Shown here piece by piece: positions 10,599-23,300 of a stretch of DNA of 64,000 nucleotides. A model generated the notes under the pieces. It did not search any database. It was not told where the DNA came from and saw nothing but the letters and a program-made list of their open reading frames with translations. The stretch is from Archivesica marissinica (Eukaryota; Mollusca; Bivalvia; Venerida; Vesicomyidae): assembly GCA_014843695.1 (NCBI GenBank), contig CM026394.1:38335623-38399622 (forward strand). The letters run 5' to 3'. Every line of letters begins with the position of its first letter. Position 1 is the first letter of the stretch. The translations under genes were made by a program, and so were the position numbers.

Positions 10599-11186
10599 GC
10601 CGTCACACAGACGTGGAAACTGTATAGAGCTTTACGCCGTCACACAGACGTGGACACTGTATAGAGCTTTGCGCCGTCATACAGACGTGTACACTGTATA
10701 GAGCTTTGCGCCGTCATACAGACGTTGAAACCCGAATAGAGCTGTGTGCCGTCATACAGACGTGGATACTGTCTAGAGCTTTGCGCCGTCACACAGACGT
10801 GGACACTGTATAGAGTTTTACGCCGTCATACAGACGTGGACACTGTATAGAGCTTTACGCCGTCACAGAGACGTGGAAACTGTATAGAGCTGTACGCCGT
10901 CACACAGACGTGGCCACTGTATAGAGCTATGTGCAGTCATACACACGTGGAAACTGTATGGAGCTTTACGCCGTCACACAAACGTGGACACTGTATAGAG
11001 CTTTGCGCAGTCATACAGACGTGGGCACTGAATAGAGCTATGCGCCGTTATACAGACGTTACAACTGTGTAGAGCTTTGTGCCGTCATACAGACGTGGAA
11101 ACTGTCTAGAGCTTTACGCCGTCACACAGACGTGGACACTGTATAGAGCTTTGCGCAGTCATACAGACGTAGACACTGTGTAATGT
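10599..11186. repeat. 37-bp minisatellite related to the 36-bp array, about 16 copies
   Basis: Units (GCCGTCACACAGACGTGG, then ACACTGTATAGAGCTTTAC) start at 10,599, 10,636, 10,673 and so on. Aligning GTGGACACTGTATAGAGC..CGCCGT with GTGTACACTGTGTGGAGT..CGCCGT shows common ancestry with the 36-bp unit. The switch is abrupt at 10,598-10,600 inside a hybrid monomer. Confidence 0.93.
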
Positions 11187-11662
11187 CGCGGGTAGTAACA
11201 TGTACACGTATATATATATATGAATATTTCAGGTTGTGTTTGTTCATGGTAACCGTCGTGTAGCCACGGTGTACAATATGTAAAGCCGCGGGTAGTAACA
11301 TGTATATATATATGTATATTTCAGGTTCAACATATGTTTTTGTACATACTAACCGCATAGCCGGCGGACACCAGCATAATATATCGTATGTCTCAAGCAT
11401 CCGTCCTTACACACGAAGATCTCGAGAAGATCCAGCAGATTGTAAGACCCATACAATTTCAAGACGCGCATGCGCATCATGGTATATTAATTTTTGTGTT
11501 CAGTTCTATACAGTGAATCTCTCTAAATCGAACAGTCCCCGGACAAGAGGTAAAGTTCGGTTCGGTTTTCATAGTGGGGTAGATTTCTCCTAAATTAATT
11601 CAACTATGAGATGCTTAGAAGGATGTGACATGTTTATAGTTTTGCGATTAGTAAAGAACTGA
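11187..11662. other. Two 100-bp repeats with a relic 36-bp monomer, then unassigned DNA
   Basis: CGCGGGTAGTAACATGTA followed by an AT dinucleotide run and ATTTCAGGTT occurs at 11,187 and again at 11,287. Between them (about 11,247-11,283) lies a single diverged 36-bp-type monomer (GGTAACCGTCGTGTAGCCAC). The remainder to 11,662 shows no recognisable element. Confidence 0.7.
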
Positions 11663-11666
11663 TTAA

Positions 11667-12095
11667 AGCAGCATTACATCGTAATAAAGTATTTGTGTGT
11701 TTTACGTTTATTTATCGTCGCTACCGGTTGCCCATATGAGCGACGCCTCCTGAAGAGATTAGTCATTTTAGATTTTTGGAGGATAGTGCAATGATACAGA
11801 CAGAGACCCATTCCAGTCTCCTCTGGTTCTTTTACGTGCACGGTGTAAAGCACCGACATGAGACCTCGGTTTAACGTCCCATCTGAAAGACTGCTAATTT
11901 TATTAGGGTCAGATGGGGAATCGAACCTGCGATCCCTGGGGGATTTCGTGTGTTGATAAACAAATTCGCATATACGACGGTTTAAATTTATTGGAATTTT
12001 ATCGTTTCTGAGCGACTATTTCGATTTTTGTAAACACACACACATTAGTATTTATATTTTACCCAAAACATTCTTTATTACGATGTAATGCTGCT
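11667..12095. mobile_element. TTAA-flanked MITE with 23-bp perfect TIRs, containing a nested SINE
   Basis: The left TIR 11,667-11,689 (AGCAGCATTACATCG, continuing into GTAATAAAG) is the exact reverse complement of 12,073-12,095 (CTTTATTACGATGTAATG and CTGCT). Both are flanked outside by TTAA (11,663-11,666 and 12,096-12,099). TTAA target duplications are typical of piggyBac and Kolobok transposons. No transposase frame is present, so it is a non-autonomous element. A SINE family 2 copy occupies most of the interior, so the MITE itself is only about 190 bp. Confidence 0.85.
11701..11942 (-). mobile_element. SINE family 2 nested in the MITE, 5' truncated
   Basis: On the minus strand it runs from the B-box region (GGGATCGCAGGTTCGATTCC) through TAATAAAATTAGCAGTCTTT, CCAGAGGAGACTGG, the TCCTCC..AATCTAAAATGACTAA block and ACCGGTAGCGACGATAAATA. 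The A-box portion is missing. It reads like the full copy at 40,108-40,400. Confidence 0.9.
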
Positions 12096-12348
12096 TTAAG
12101 AATATATAGGTGTAGGTGTAGTATAGGTGTAGGTTGGCTGAACATTATGTGTATGCTGACATCAAGAGTGTTGTGAGGTGGGTGGGGTATGTATCCCAAT
12201 GAAATATCTTGTTCAGCTATATATTGTATGATGTGCGGTTTTTGCTCATTTTTCGTGCTGTTAAATCTGTTTACACGCACATCACTGCCCTTACAACATA
12301 TCTTAAATTTATGTTTTATCAATTGTTATGCAAAATAAGCCGCGTGTG

Positions 12349-12505
12349 GCGTACACGGCATATATTAAGCGTACACGCCATATATGAAGCGTACACGGCA
12401 TACATGAAGCGTACACGCCATATATGAAGCGTACACACCATATATGAAGCGTACACGCCATATATGACGCGTACATGTCATATATGAAGCGTATACGGCA
12501 TATGT
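12349..12505. repeat. 20-bp tandem repeat, 8 copies
   Basis: Units of GCGTACACGCCATATATGAA start every 20 bp from 12,349 to 12,489, alternating between CGCC and CGGC variants in the first copies. 12,100-12,348 contains only a short GTGTAGG repeat near 12,110 and unassigned DNA. Confidence 0.95.
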
Positions 12506-12679
12506 GTATCTACATCCCTGCATATGTTGCGTGTATGTATGAGTTAATCTTTAGTTAATCCATTTATTACCTCCATATACTAACTAGTACACGAAGAGCA
12601 CAAATGAACAGACATAATATACATACGAATAAAGTATTTAAAAACGGCCAACATAAGACAAGTGTCGCTATTTCAAAAG

Positions 12680-12900
12680 CATTCTCGCTTCTCACCAATG
12701 CAACCCGGGTTCGTTTCTCAGACCGGGAAGTATGCGAGATGTTACGTTGGTCGCCATATCGGACAGGTGGGTTTTCTCCGGGTACTCCTGTTTCCTCCAA
12801 CACGAATGAACTCGAACACGCTGTCATCCGAATCAACGAGAGTTATTAATATAAGTTGCTACAGCTTGTTTCGCAATCGTTGTAAAATAAATAACGTTTA
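12680..12900 (+). mobile_element. tRNA-derived SINE family 1, damaged head
   Basis: Contains TCGCTTCTCACCAATGCAAC, B box GGGTTCGTTTC, the AGACCGGGAAGTATGCGAGA body and the TTAATATAAGTTGCTACAGC / TTGTTTCGCAATCG tail ending AAATAAATAA. The A box is replaced by unrelated sequence and the B box is mutated, so this copy should be transcriptionally dead. Confidence 0.85.
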
Positions 12901-13058
12901 TATTTTATTGATTCCAATTTCGCATTTTCTACTTCAGGGCAGGGAGAGCATAACTGACTGTGCAATCTCATTTCATTACATACTACCAGCAAAGATGTAC
13001 GGCCTGGAATTCTACGTTTATCGTTTACGGCCATTTGGGATATATTCCGGACACCAGG

Positions 13059-14553
13059 AATTAAATCATGACAAATCATAGCGCATACCTATAGTCCGTG
13101 TATAGTATTTGTACCATAAATGTTTATATGTATGAATTAAATCATGACAAATCATAGCGCATACCTATAGTCCGTGTATAGTATTTGTACCATAAATGTT
13201 TATATGTATGAATTAAATCATGACAAATCATAGCGCATACCTATAGTCCGTGTATAGTATTTGTACCATAAATGTTTATATGTATGAATTAAATCATGAC
13301 AAATCATAGCGCATACCTATAGTCCGTGTATAGTATTTGTACCATAAATGTTTATATGTATGAATTAAATCATGACAAATCATAGCGCATACCTATAGTC
13401 CGTGTATAGTATTTGTACCATAAATGTTTATATGTATGAATTAAATCATGACAAATCATAGCGCATACCTATAGTCCGTGTATAGTATTTGTACCATAAA
13501 TGTTTATATGTATGAATTAAATCATGACAAATCATAGCGCATACCTATAGTCCGTGTATAGTATTTGTACCATAAATGTTTATATGTATGAATTAAATCA
13601 TGACAAATCATAGCGCATACCTATAGTCCGTGTATAGTATTTGTACCATAAATGTTTATATGTATGAATTAAATCATGACAAATCATAGCGCATACCTAT
13701 AGTCCGTGTATAGTATTTGTACCATAAATGTTTATATGTATGAATTAAATCATGACAAATCATAGCGCATACCTATAGTCCGTGTATAGTATTTGTACCA
13801 TAAATGTTTAATTAAATCATGACAAATCATAGCGCATACCTTGTCCGTGTATGTTTGTACCTAATGTTTTGTTGTTTTGTTTGTTTTGTTTTTTGTTGGT
13901 TTGTTGTTGTTTTGTTTGTTTTTGTTGTTTTGTTGGTTTGTGTGTTGTTTTGTTGTTTTTGTTGTTTTGTTGGTTTGTGTGTATAGTATTTGTACCATAA
14001 ATGTTTTATGTATGAATAAATCATGACAAATCATAGCGCATACCTATAGTCCGTGTATAGTATTTGTACCATAAATGTTTATATGTATGAATTAAATCAT
14101 GACAAATCATAGCGCATACCTATAGTCCGTGTATAGTATTTGTACCATAAATGTTTATATGTATGAATTAAATCATGACAAATCATAGCGCATACCTATA
14201 GTCCGTGTATAGTATTTGTACCATAAATGTTTATATGTATGAATTAAATCATGACAAATCATAGCGCATACCTATAGTCCGTGTATAGTATTTGTACCAT
14301 AAATGTTTATATGTATGAATTAAATCATGACAAATCATAGCGCATACCTATAGTCCGTGTATAGTATTTGTACCATAAATGTTTATATGTATGAATTAAA
14401 TCATGACAAATCATAGCGCATACCTATAGTCCGTGTATAGTATTTGTACCATAAATGTTTATCATGCAAGTGTGTTTGTTTGTTGTTTTGTTGGCATACC
14501 TATAGTCCGTGTTAGTATTTGTACCATAAATGTTTAATTAAATCATGACAAAT
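13059..14553. repeat. 76-bp tandem repeat, about 18 copies, with an interruption
   Basis: Units starting AATTAAATCATGACAAATCA recur at 13,059, 13,135, 13,211 and every 76 bp to 13,743, apparently without substitutions. From about 13,809 a deletion-rich unit leads into a G/T low-complexity block (13,858-13,980). Perfect units then resume to about 14,460. A second corrupted stretch (14,461-14,553) ends in a hybrid monomer that passes directly into the 23-bp satellite (GCGCATACC then CCGTCTGGTC). Confidence 0.96.
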
Positions 14554-14565
14554 CATAGCGCATAC

Positions 14566-17330
14566 CCCGTCTGGTCATTGCTACGTAACCCATCTGGTCA
14601 TTGCTACGTAACCCATCTGGTCATTGCTACGTAACCCATCTGGTCATTGCTACGTAACCCATCTGGTCATTGCTAAGTACCATGTCTGGTCATTGCTAAG
14701 TACCATGTCTGATCATTGCTACGTAACCCATCTGGTCATTGCTAAGTACCATGTCTGGTCATTGCTAAGTACCATTCTGGTCATTGCTACGTAACCCATC
14801 TGGTCATTGCTACGTAACCCATCTGGTCATTGCTACGTAACCCATCTGGTCATTGCTAAGTACCATGTCTGGTCATTGCTACGTAACCCATCTGGTCATT
14901 GCTAAGTACCATGTCTGGTCATTGCTACGTAACCCATCTGGTCATTGCTAAGTACCATTCTGGTCATTGCTACGTAACCCATCTGGTCATTGCTAAGTAC
15001 CATGTCTGGTCATTGCTACGTAACCCATCTGGTCATTGCTAAGTACCATGTCTGGTCATTGCTACGTAACCCATCTGGTCATTGCTACGTAACCCATCTG
15101 GTCATTGCTACGTAACCCATCTGGTCATTGCTAAGTACCATGTCTGGTCATTGCTACGTAACCCATCTGGTCATTGCTAAGTACCATGTCTGGTCATTGC
15201 TACGTAACCCATCTGGTCATTGCTAAGTACCATTCTGGTCATTGCTACGTAACCCATCTGGTCATTGCTAAGTACCATGTCTGGTCATTGCTACGTAACC
15301 CATCTGGTCATTGCTAAGTACCATGTCTGGTCATTGCTAAGTACCATTCTGGTCATTGCTACGTAACCCATCTGGTCATTGCTACGTAACCCATCTGGTC
15401 ATTGCTACGTAACCCATCTGGTCATTGCTAAGTACCATGTCTGGTCATTGCTACGTAACCCATCTGGTCATTGCTACGTAACCCATCTGGTCATTGCTAA
15501 GTACCATGTCTGGTCATTGTTACGTAACCCATCTGGTCATTACTACGTAACCCATCTGGTCATTGCTGCGTACCCCATCTGGTCATTGATACGTAACCCA
15601 TCTGGTCATTGCTACGTAACCTATCTGGTCATTGCTACGTAACCCATCTGGTCATTGCTACGTAACCCATCTGGTCATTGCTAAGTACCATGTCTGGTCA
15701 TTGCTACGTAACCCATCTGGTCATTGCTACGTAACCCATCTGGTCATTGCTAAGTACCATGTCTGGTCATTGTTACGTAACCCATCTGGTCATTACTACG
15801 TAACCCATCTGGTCATTGCTGCGTACCCCATCTGGTCATTGATACGTAACCCATCTGGTCATTGCTACGTAACCTATCTGGTCATTGCTACGTAACCCAT
15901 CTGGTCATTGCTAAGTACCCCGTCTTGTCATTGCTAAGTACCATGTCTGGTCATTGCTACGTAACCCATCTGGTCATTGCTACGTAACCCATCTGGTCAT
16001 TGCTACGTAACCCATCTGGTCATTGCTAAGTACCATGTCTGGTCATTGCTACGTAACCCATCTGGTCATTGCTACGTAACCCATCTGGTCATTGCTACGT
16101 AACCCATCTGGTCATTGCTAAGTACCCCGTCTTGTCATTGCTAAGTATCATGTCTGGTCATTGCTACGTAGCCCATCTGGTCATTGCTACGTAACCCATC
16201 TGGTCATTGCAAAGTACCATGTCTGGTCATTGTTACGTAAACCATCTGGTCATTGCTGCGTACCCCATCTGGTCATTGATACGTAACCCATCTGGTCATT
16301 GCTAAGTAACATGTCAGGTCATTGTTACGTAACCCATCTGGTCATTGCTACGTAACCCATCTGGTCATTGCTACGTAACCCATCTGGTCATTGCTAAGTA
16401 CCATGTCTGGTCATTGCTACGTAACCCATCTGGTCATTACTACGTAACCCATCTGGTCATTGCTACGTAACCCATCTGGTCATTGCTAAGTACCATGTCT
16501 GGTCATTGCTAGGTACCCCGTCTGGTCATTGCTACGTACCCTATCTGGTCATTGCTACGTAACCCATCTGGTCATTGCTACGTAACCCAGCTGGTCATTG
16601 CTACGTAACCTCTCTGGTCATTGTTACGTAACCCATCTGGTCATTGCTACGTAACCCATCTGGTCATTGCTAAGTACCATGTATGGTCATTGATACGTAA
16701 CCCCTCTTGTCATTGTTAAGTACCCTGTCTGGTCATTGCTACGTAACCCCTCTGGTTATTGTTAAGTAACCCATCTGGTCATTGCTACGTAACCCATCTG
16801 GTCATTGCTACGTACCCCGTCTGGTCATTGCTAAGTACCATGTCTGGTCATTGCTACGTACCCCGTCTGGTCATTGCTACGTACCATTCTGGTCATTGCT
16901 ACGTACCCCATCTGGTCATTGCTAAGTACCATGTCTGGTCATTGCTACGTAACCCATCTGGTCATTGCTAAGTACCATGTCTGGTGATTGCTACGTAACA
17001 CCATCTGGTCATTGCTACGTACCCCGTCTGGTCATTGCTACGTAACCCCTCTGGTCATTGTTACGTAACCCATCTGGTCATTGCTACGTAACACCATCTG
17101 GTCATTGCTACGTACCCCGTCTGGTCATTGCTAAGTACCCCATCTGGTCATTGCTACGTACCCTGTCTGGTCATTGCTACGTACCCCGTCTGGTCATTGC
17201 TAAGTACCCCATCTGGTCATTGCTACGTACCCTGTCTGGTCATTGCTACGTACCCCGTCTGGTCATTGCTACGCACCCCACCTGGACATTGCTACATACA
17301 CCGTCTGGTCATTGCTGCACACCCCGTCCT
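14566..17330. repeat. 23-bp satellite S23, zone A (CTACGTAACCCATC / CTAAGTACCATGTC)
   Basis: The 23-bp monomers share the core TGGTCATTGC. In this zone the variable half is mostly TACGTAACCCATC, alternating with TAAGTACCATGTC and later TACGTACCCCGTC. A recurrent 22-bp variant lacks one G (ACCATTCTGG). The plus strand has no stop in any frame of the consensus, and 23 is not a multiple of three, so one frame reads a 23-residue unit over three monomers. Such frames are not genes. Confidence 0.98.
15379..15895. repeat. Perfect 253-bp (11 x 23) duplication within S23
   Basis: The segment from 15,379 recurs at 15,632, 253 bp later, keeping the rare variants ATTGTTACG, ATTACTACG, GCTGCGTACCCC and ATTGATACG in the same order. 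This is a recent 11-monomer duplication inside the array. Confidence 0.93.
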
Positions 17331-20300
17331 GTCATAGCTACGTACACCGTCCTGTCATTGCTACATACCTCGTCTAGTCATTGCTACGTACCTCGTCTTG
17401 TCATTGCTACATACCTCGTCTTATCATTGCTACATACATCATCTTGTCATTGCTACATACAACGCCCTGTCATTGCTACATACCTCGTCTTGTCATGCTA
17501 CATATCTCGTCTTGTCATTGCTACATACCTCGTCTTGTCATTGCTACATACCTCGAATGGTCATTGCTACATACCTCGTCTGGTCATTGCTACATACCTC
17601 GTCTGGTGATTGCTACATACCTCGCCCTGTCATTGCTACATACCTCGTCTGGTCATTGCTACATACCTCGTCTGGTCATTGCTACATACCTCGTCTTGTC
17701 ATTGCTACATACCTCGTCTGGTCATTGCTACATACCTCGTCTGGTCATTGCTACATACCTCGTCTGGTCATTGCTACATACCTCGTCTGGTCATTGCTAC
17801 GTACCTCGTCTGGTCAATGCTACGTACCCCGTCTGGTCATTGCTACGTACCCCGTTCTGTCATTGCTACATATCTCGTCTGGTCAGTGCTACGTACCTCG
17901 TCTGGTCATTGCTACATATCTCGTCTAGTCATTGCTACATACCTAGTCTTGTCATTGCTACGCACTCCGTATGGTAATTGCTACATACCTCGTCTGGTCA
18001 TTGCTACATACCTCGTCTGGTCATTGCTACATACAATGCCCTGTCATTGCTACGTACTTCGTCTGGTCATTGCTATGCACTCCGTCTGGTCATTGCTACA
18101 TACCTCGTCTTGTCATTGCTACATACCTCGTCTTGTCATTGCTACATACCTCATCTTGTCATTGCTACATACAACGCCCTGTCATTGCTACAAACCTCGT
18201 CTTGTCATTGCTACATACCTCGTCTTGTCATTGCTACATACCTCGTCTTGTCATTGCTACATACCTCGTATGGTCATTGCTACATACCTCGTCTGGTCAT
18301 TGCTACATACCTCGTCTGGTCATTGCTACATACCTCGCCCTGTCATTGCTACATACCTCGCCCTGTCATTGCTACATACCTCGTATGGTCATTGCTACAT
18401 ACCTCGTCTGGTCATTGCTACATACCTCGTCTGGTCATTGCTACATACCTCGCCCTGTCATTGCTACATACCTCGTCTGGTCATTGCTACATACCTCGTC
18501 TGGTCATTGCTACATACCTCGTCTTGTCATTGCTACATACCTCGTCTGGTCATTGCTACATACCTCGTCTGGTCATTGCTACATACCTCGTCTTGTCATT
18601 GCTACATACCTCGCCCTGTCATTGCTACATATCTCGTCTGGTCATTGCTACATACCTCGTCTGGTCATTGCTACATACCTCGTCTGGTCATTGCTACATA
18701 CCTCGTCTGGTCATTACTACGTACCCCGTCTGGTCATTGCTACGTACCCCGTTCTGTCATTGCTACATATCTCGTCTGGTCAGTGCTACGTATCTCGTCT
18801 GGTCATTGCTACGTACCCCGTCTGGTCATTGCTACGTACCCCGTTCTGTCATTGCTACATACCTCGTCTGGTCATTGCTACGTACCTCGTCTGGTCATTG
18901 CTACATATCTCGTCTGGTCATTGTTACATACCACGCCCTGTCCTTGCTACATACCTCGTCTGGTCATTGCTACATACCTCGCCCTGTCATTTCTACATAC
19001 CCCTTCTGGTCATTGCTACATACCTCGTCTGGTCATTGCTACATACCTCGTCTGGTCATTGCTACATACCCCGTTGGTCATTGCTACGTACCCCGTCTGG
19101 TCATTGCTACATACCTCGTCTGGTCATTGCTACATACCTCGTCTTGTCATTGATACATAAGACGCCCGGTCATTGCTACATACCTCGTCTGGTCATTGCT
19201 ACATAACACGCCCTGTCCTTGCTATATACCTCGTCTGGTCATTGCTACATACCTCGTCTTGTCATTGCTACCTACAACGCCCTGTCATTGCTACATACCT
19301 CGCCCTGTCATTGCTACACACCTCGTCTGGTCATTGCTACATACCTCGTCTGGTCATTGCTACATACATCGCCATGTCATTGCTACATACCTCGTCTGGC
19401 CATTGCTACATACCACGCCCTGTCATTGCTACATACCACGCCCTGTCATTGCTACATACAACGCCGTGTCATTGCTACATACCACGCCCTGTCATTGCTA
19501 CATACAACGCCCTGTCATTGCTACATACCACGCCCTGTCATTGCTACCTACAACGCCCTGTCATTGCTACATACCACGCCCTGTCATTGCTACCTACAAC
19601 GCCCTGTCATTGCTACATACCACGCCCTGTCATTGCTACTACAACGCCGTCATGCTAATACCGCTGTCTCTACATACCACGCCCTGTCATTGCTACATAC
19701 AACGCCCTGTCATTGCTACCTACAACGCCCTGTCATTGCTACATACCTCGCCCTGTCATTGCTACATACCTCGCCCTGTCATTGCTACAACTCGTCTGGT
19801 CATTGCTACATACCTGGTCTGGTCATTGCTACATACCTCGCCCTGTCATTGCTACATACCTCGTCTGGTCATTGCTACATACCACGCCCTGTCATTGCTA
19901 CATACCACGCCCTGTCATTGCTACATACAACGCCCTGTCATTGCTACATACAGCCCTGTCATTGCTACCTACAACGCCCTGTCATTGCTACATACCAGGC
20001 CCTGTCATTGCTACCTACAACGCCCTGTCATTGCTACATACCACGCCCTGTCAATGCTACATATCACGCCCTGTCATTGCTACATACCTCGCCCTGTCAT
20101 TGCTACATACATCGCACTGTCATTGCTACACACCTCGTCTGGTCATTGCTACATACCTCCTCTGGTCATTGCTACATACCTCGCCCTGTCATTGCTACAT
20201 ACCTCGTCTGGTCATTGCTACATACCACGCCCTGTCATTGCTACAAAACACGCCCTGTCATTGCTACCTTCAATGCCCTGTCATTGCTACATACCACGCC

Positions 20301-23300
20301 CTGTCATTGCTACATACCACGCCCTGTCATTGCTGCATACCACGCCCTGTCATTGCTGCATACAACGCCCTGTCACTGCTACCTACAACGCACTGTCATT
20401 GCTACATACCTTGTCTGGTCATTGCTACATAACTCGCCCTGTCATTGCTACATACCTCGTCTGGTCATTGCTACATACCTCGTCTTGTCATGTATACATA
20501 ACACGCCCTGTCAATGCTACATACCTCGTCTGGTCATTGCTACATAACACGCCCTGTCCTTGCTATATACCTCGTCTGGTCATTGCGACATACCTCGTCT
20601 TGTCATTGCTACCTACAACGCCCTGTCATTGCTACGTACCCCGTCTGGTCATTGCTACGTACCCCGTTCTGTCATTGATACATACCTCGTCTGGTCATTG
20701 CTACGTACCTCGTCTGGTCATTGCTACATATCTCGTCTGGTCATTGTTACATACCACGCCCTGTCCTTGCTATATACCTCGTCTGGTCATTGCTACATAC
20801 TTCGCCCTGTCATTTCTACATACCCCTTCTGGTCATTGCTACATACCTCGTCTGGTCATTGCTACATACCTCGTCTGGTCATTGCTACATACCTCTTCTT
20901 GTCATTGCTACATACCCCGTTTTGTCATTGCTACGTACCCCGTCTGGTCAGTGCTACGTACCCCGTCTGGTCATTGCTACATACCTCGTCTGGTCATTGC
21001 TACATATCTCGTCTTGTCATTGATACATAACACGCCCGGTCATTGCTACATACCTCGTCTGGTCATTGCTACATAACACGCCCTGTCCTTGCTATATACC
21101 TCGTCTGGTCATTGCTACATACCTCGTCTTGTCATTGCTACCTACAACGCCCTGTCATTGCTACATACCTCGCCCTGTCATTGCTACACACCTCGTCTGG
21201 TCATTGCTACATACCTCGTCTGGTCATTGCTACATACCTCGCCATGTCATTGCTACATACCTCGTCTGGTCATTGCTACATACCAGGCCCTGTCATTGCT
21301 ACATACCACGCCCTGTCATTGCTACATACAACGCCCTGTCATTGCTAAATACCACGCCCTGTCATTGCTACCTACAACGCCCTGTCATTGCTACATACCA
21401 CGCCCTGTCATTGCTACCTACAACGCCCTGTCATTGCTACATACCACGCCCTGTCATTGCTACATAACACGCCCTGTCATTGCTACATACAACGCCCTGT
21501 CATTGCTACCTACAACGCCCTGTCATTGCTACATACCTCGCCCTGTCAATGCTACATACCTCGCCCTGTCATTGCTACACAACTCGTCTGGTCATTGCTA
21601 CATATCTGGTCTGGTCATTGCTACATACCTCGCCCTGTCATTGCTACATACCTCGTCTGGTCATTGCTACATACCACACCCTGTCATTGCTACATACCAC
21701 GCCCTGTCATTGCTACATACAACGCCCTGTCATTGCTACATACCAGGCCCTGTCATTGCTACCTACAACGCCCTGTCATTGCTACATACCAGGCCCTGTC
21801 ATTGCTACCTACAACGCCCTGTCATTGCTACATACCACGCCCTGTCAATGCTACATACCACGCCCTGTCATTGCTACATACCTCGCCCTGTCATTGCTAC
21901 ATACATCGCCCTGTCATTGCTACATACCTCGTCTTGTCATGTATACATAACACGCCCTGTCAATGCTACATACCTCGTCTGGTCATTGCTACATAACACG
22001 CCCTGTCCTTGCTATATACCTCGTCTGGTCATTGCGACATACCTCGTCTTGTCATTGCTACCTACAACGCCCTGTCATTGCTACATACCTCGTCTGGTCA
22101 TTGCTACACATCTCGTCTGGTCATTGCTACATACCTCCTCTTGTCATTGCTACATACCTAGTCTTGTCATTGCTACGCACTCCGTATGGTAATTGCTACA
22201 TACCTCGTCTGGTCATTGCTACATACATTGCCCTGTCATTGCTACGTACTTCGTCTGGTCATTGCTATGCACTCCGTCTGGTCATTGCTACATACCTCGT
22301 CTTGTCATTGCTACATACCTCGTCTTGTCATTGTGTTTGTTTTGTTGTCATTGCTACATACCTCGTCTTGTCATTGCTACCTACAACGCCCTGTCATTGC
22401 TACATACCTCGCCCTGTCATTGCTACATACCTTGTCTTGTCATTGCTACACACCTCGTCTGGTCATTGCTACATACCTCGTCTGGTCATTGCTACATACC
22501 TCGCCTGTTTGCTACATACTCGTCTGGTCATTCTACATACCGCTGTCATTGCTACATACCACGCCCTGTCATTGCTATACGCGTATTGCTATACCGCTGT
22601 CATTGTATACGCCTGTCTTGTCTGTGTCATTGCTACATACCCGCCTGTCATTGCTACATACACGCCCTGTCATTGCTACTAGCCCTGTCATTGCTACATA
22701 CCTCGCCCTGTCATTGCTACATACCTCGCCCTGTCATTGCTACATACCTCGTCTGGTCATTGCTACATACCTCGTCTGGTCATTGCTACATACCTCGCCC
22801 TGTCATTGCTACATACCTCGTCTGGTCATTGCTACATACACGCCCTGTCATTGCTACATACCACGCCCTGTCATTGCTACATACAACGCCCTGTCATTGC
22901 TACATACCACGCCCTGTCATTGCTACCTACAACGCCCTGTCATTGCTACATACCACGCCTGTCATTGCTACTTACAACGCCCTGTCATTGCTACATACCA
23001 CGCCCTGTCATTGCTACATACCACGCCCTGTCATTGCTACATACAACGCCCTGTCATTGCTACCTACAACGCCCTGTCATTGCTATATACCTCGTCTAGT
23101 CATTGCTACATACCTCGTCTTGTCATTGCTACCTACAACGCTCTGACATTGCTACATACCTCGCCCTGTCATTGCTACATACATCGCCCTGTCATTGCTA
23201 CACACCTCGTCTGGTCATTGCTACATACCTCGTCTGGTCATTGCTACATACCTCGCACTGTCATTGCTACATACCTCGTCTGGTCATTGCTACATACCAC

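Noticed and set aside
8551..10664. Open frames of 390-655 codons on both strands
   Set aside because: They are translations of a 36-bp monomer. Several overlapping frames on both strands are open at once, with no non-repeat coding sequence.
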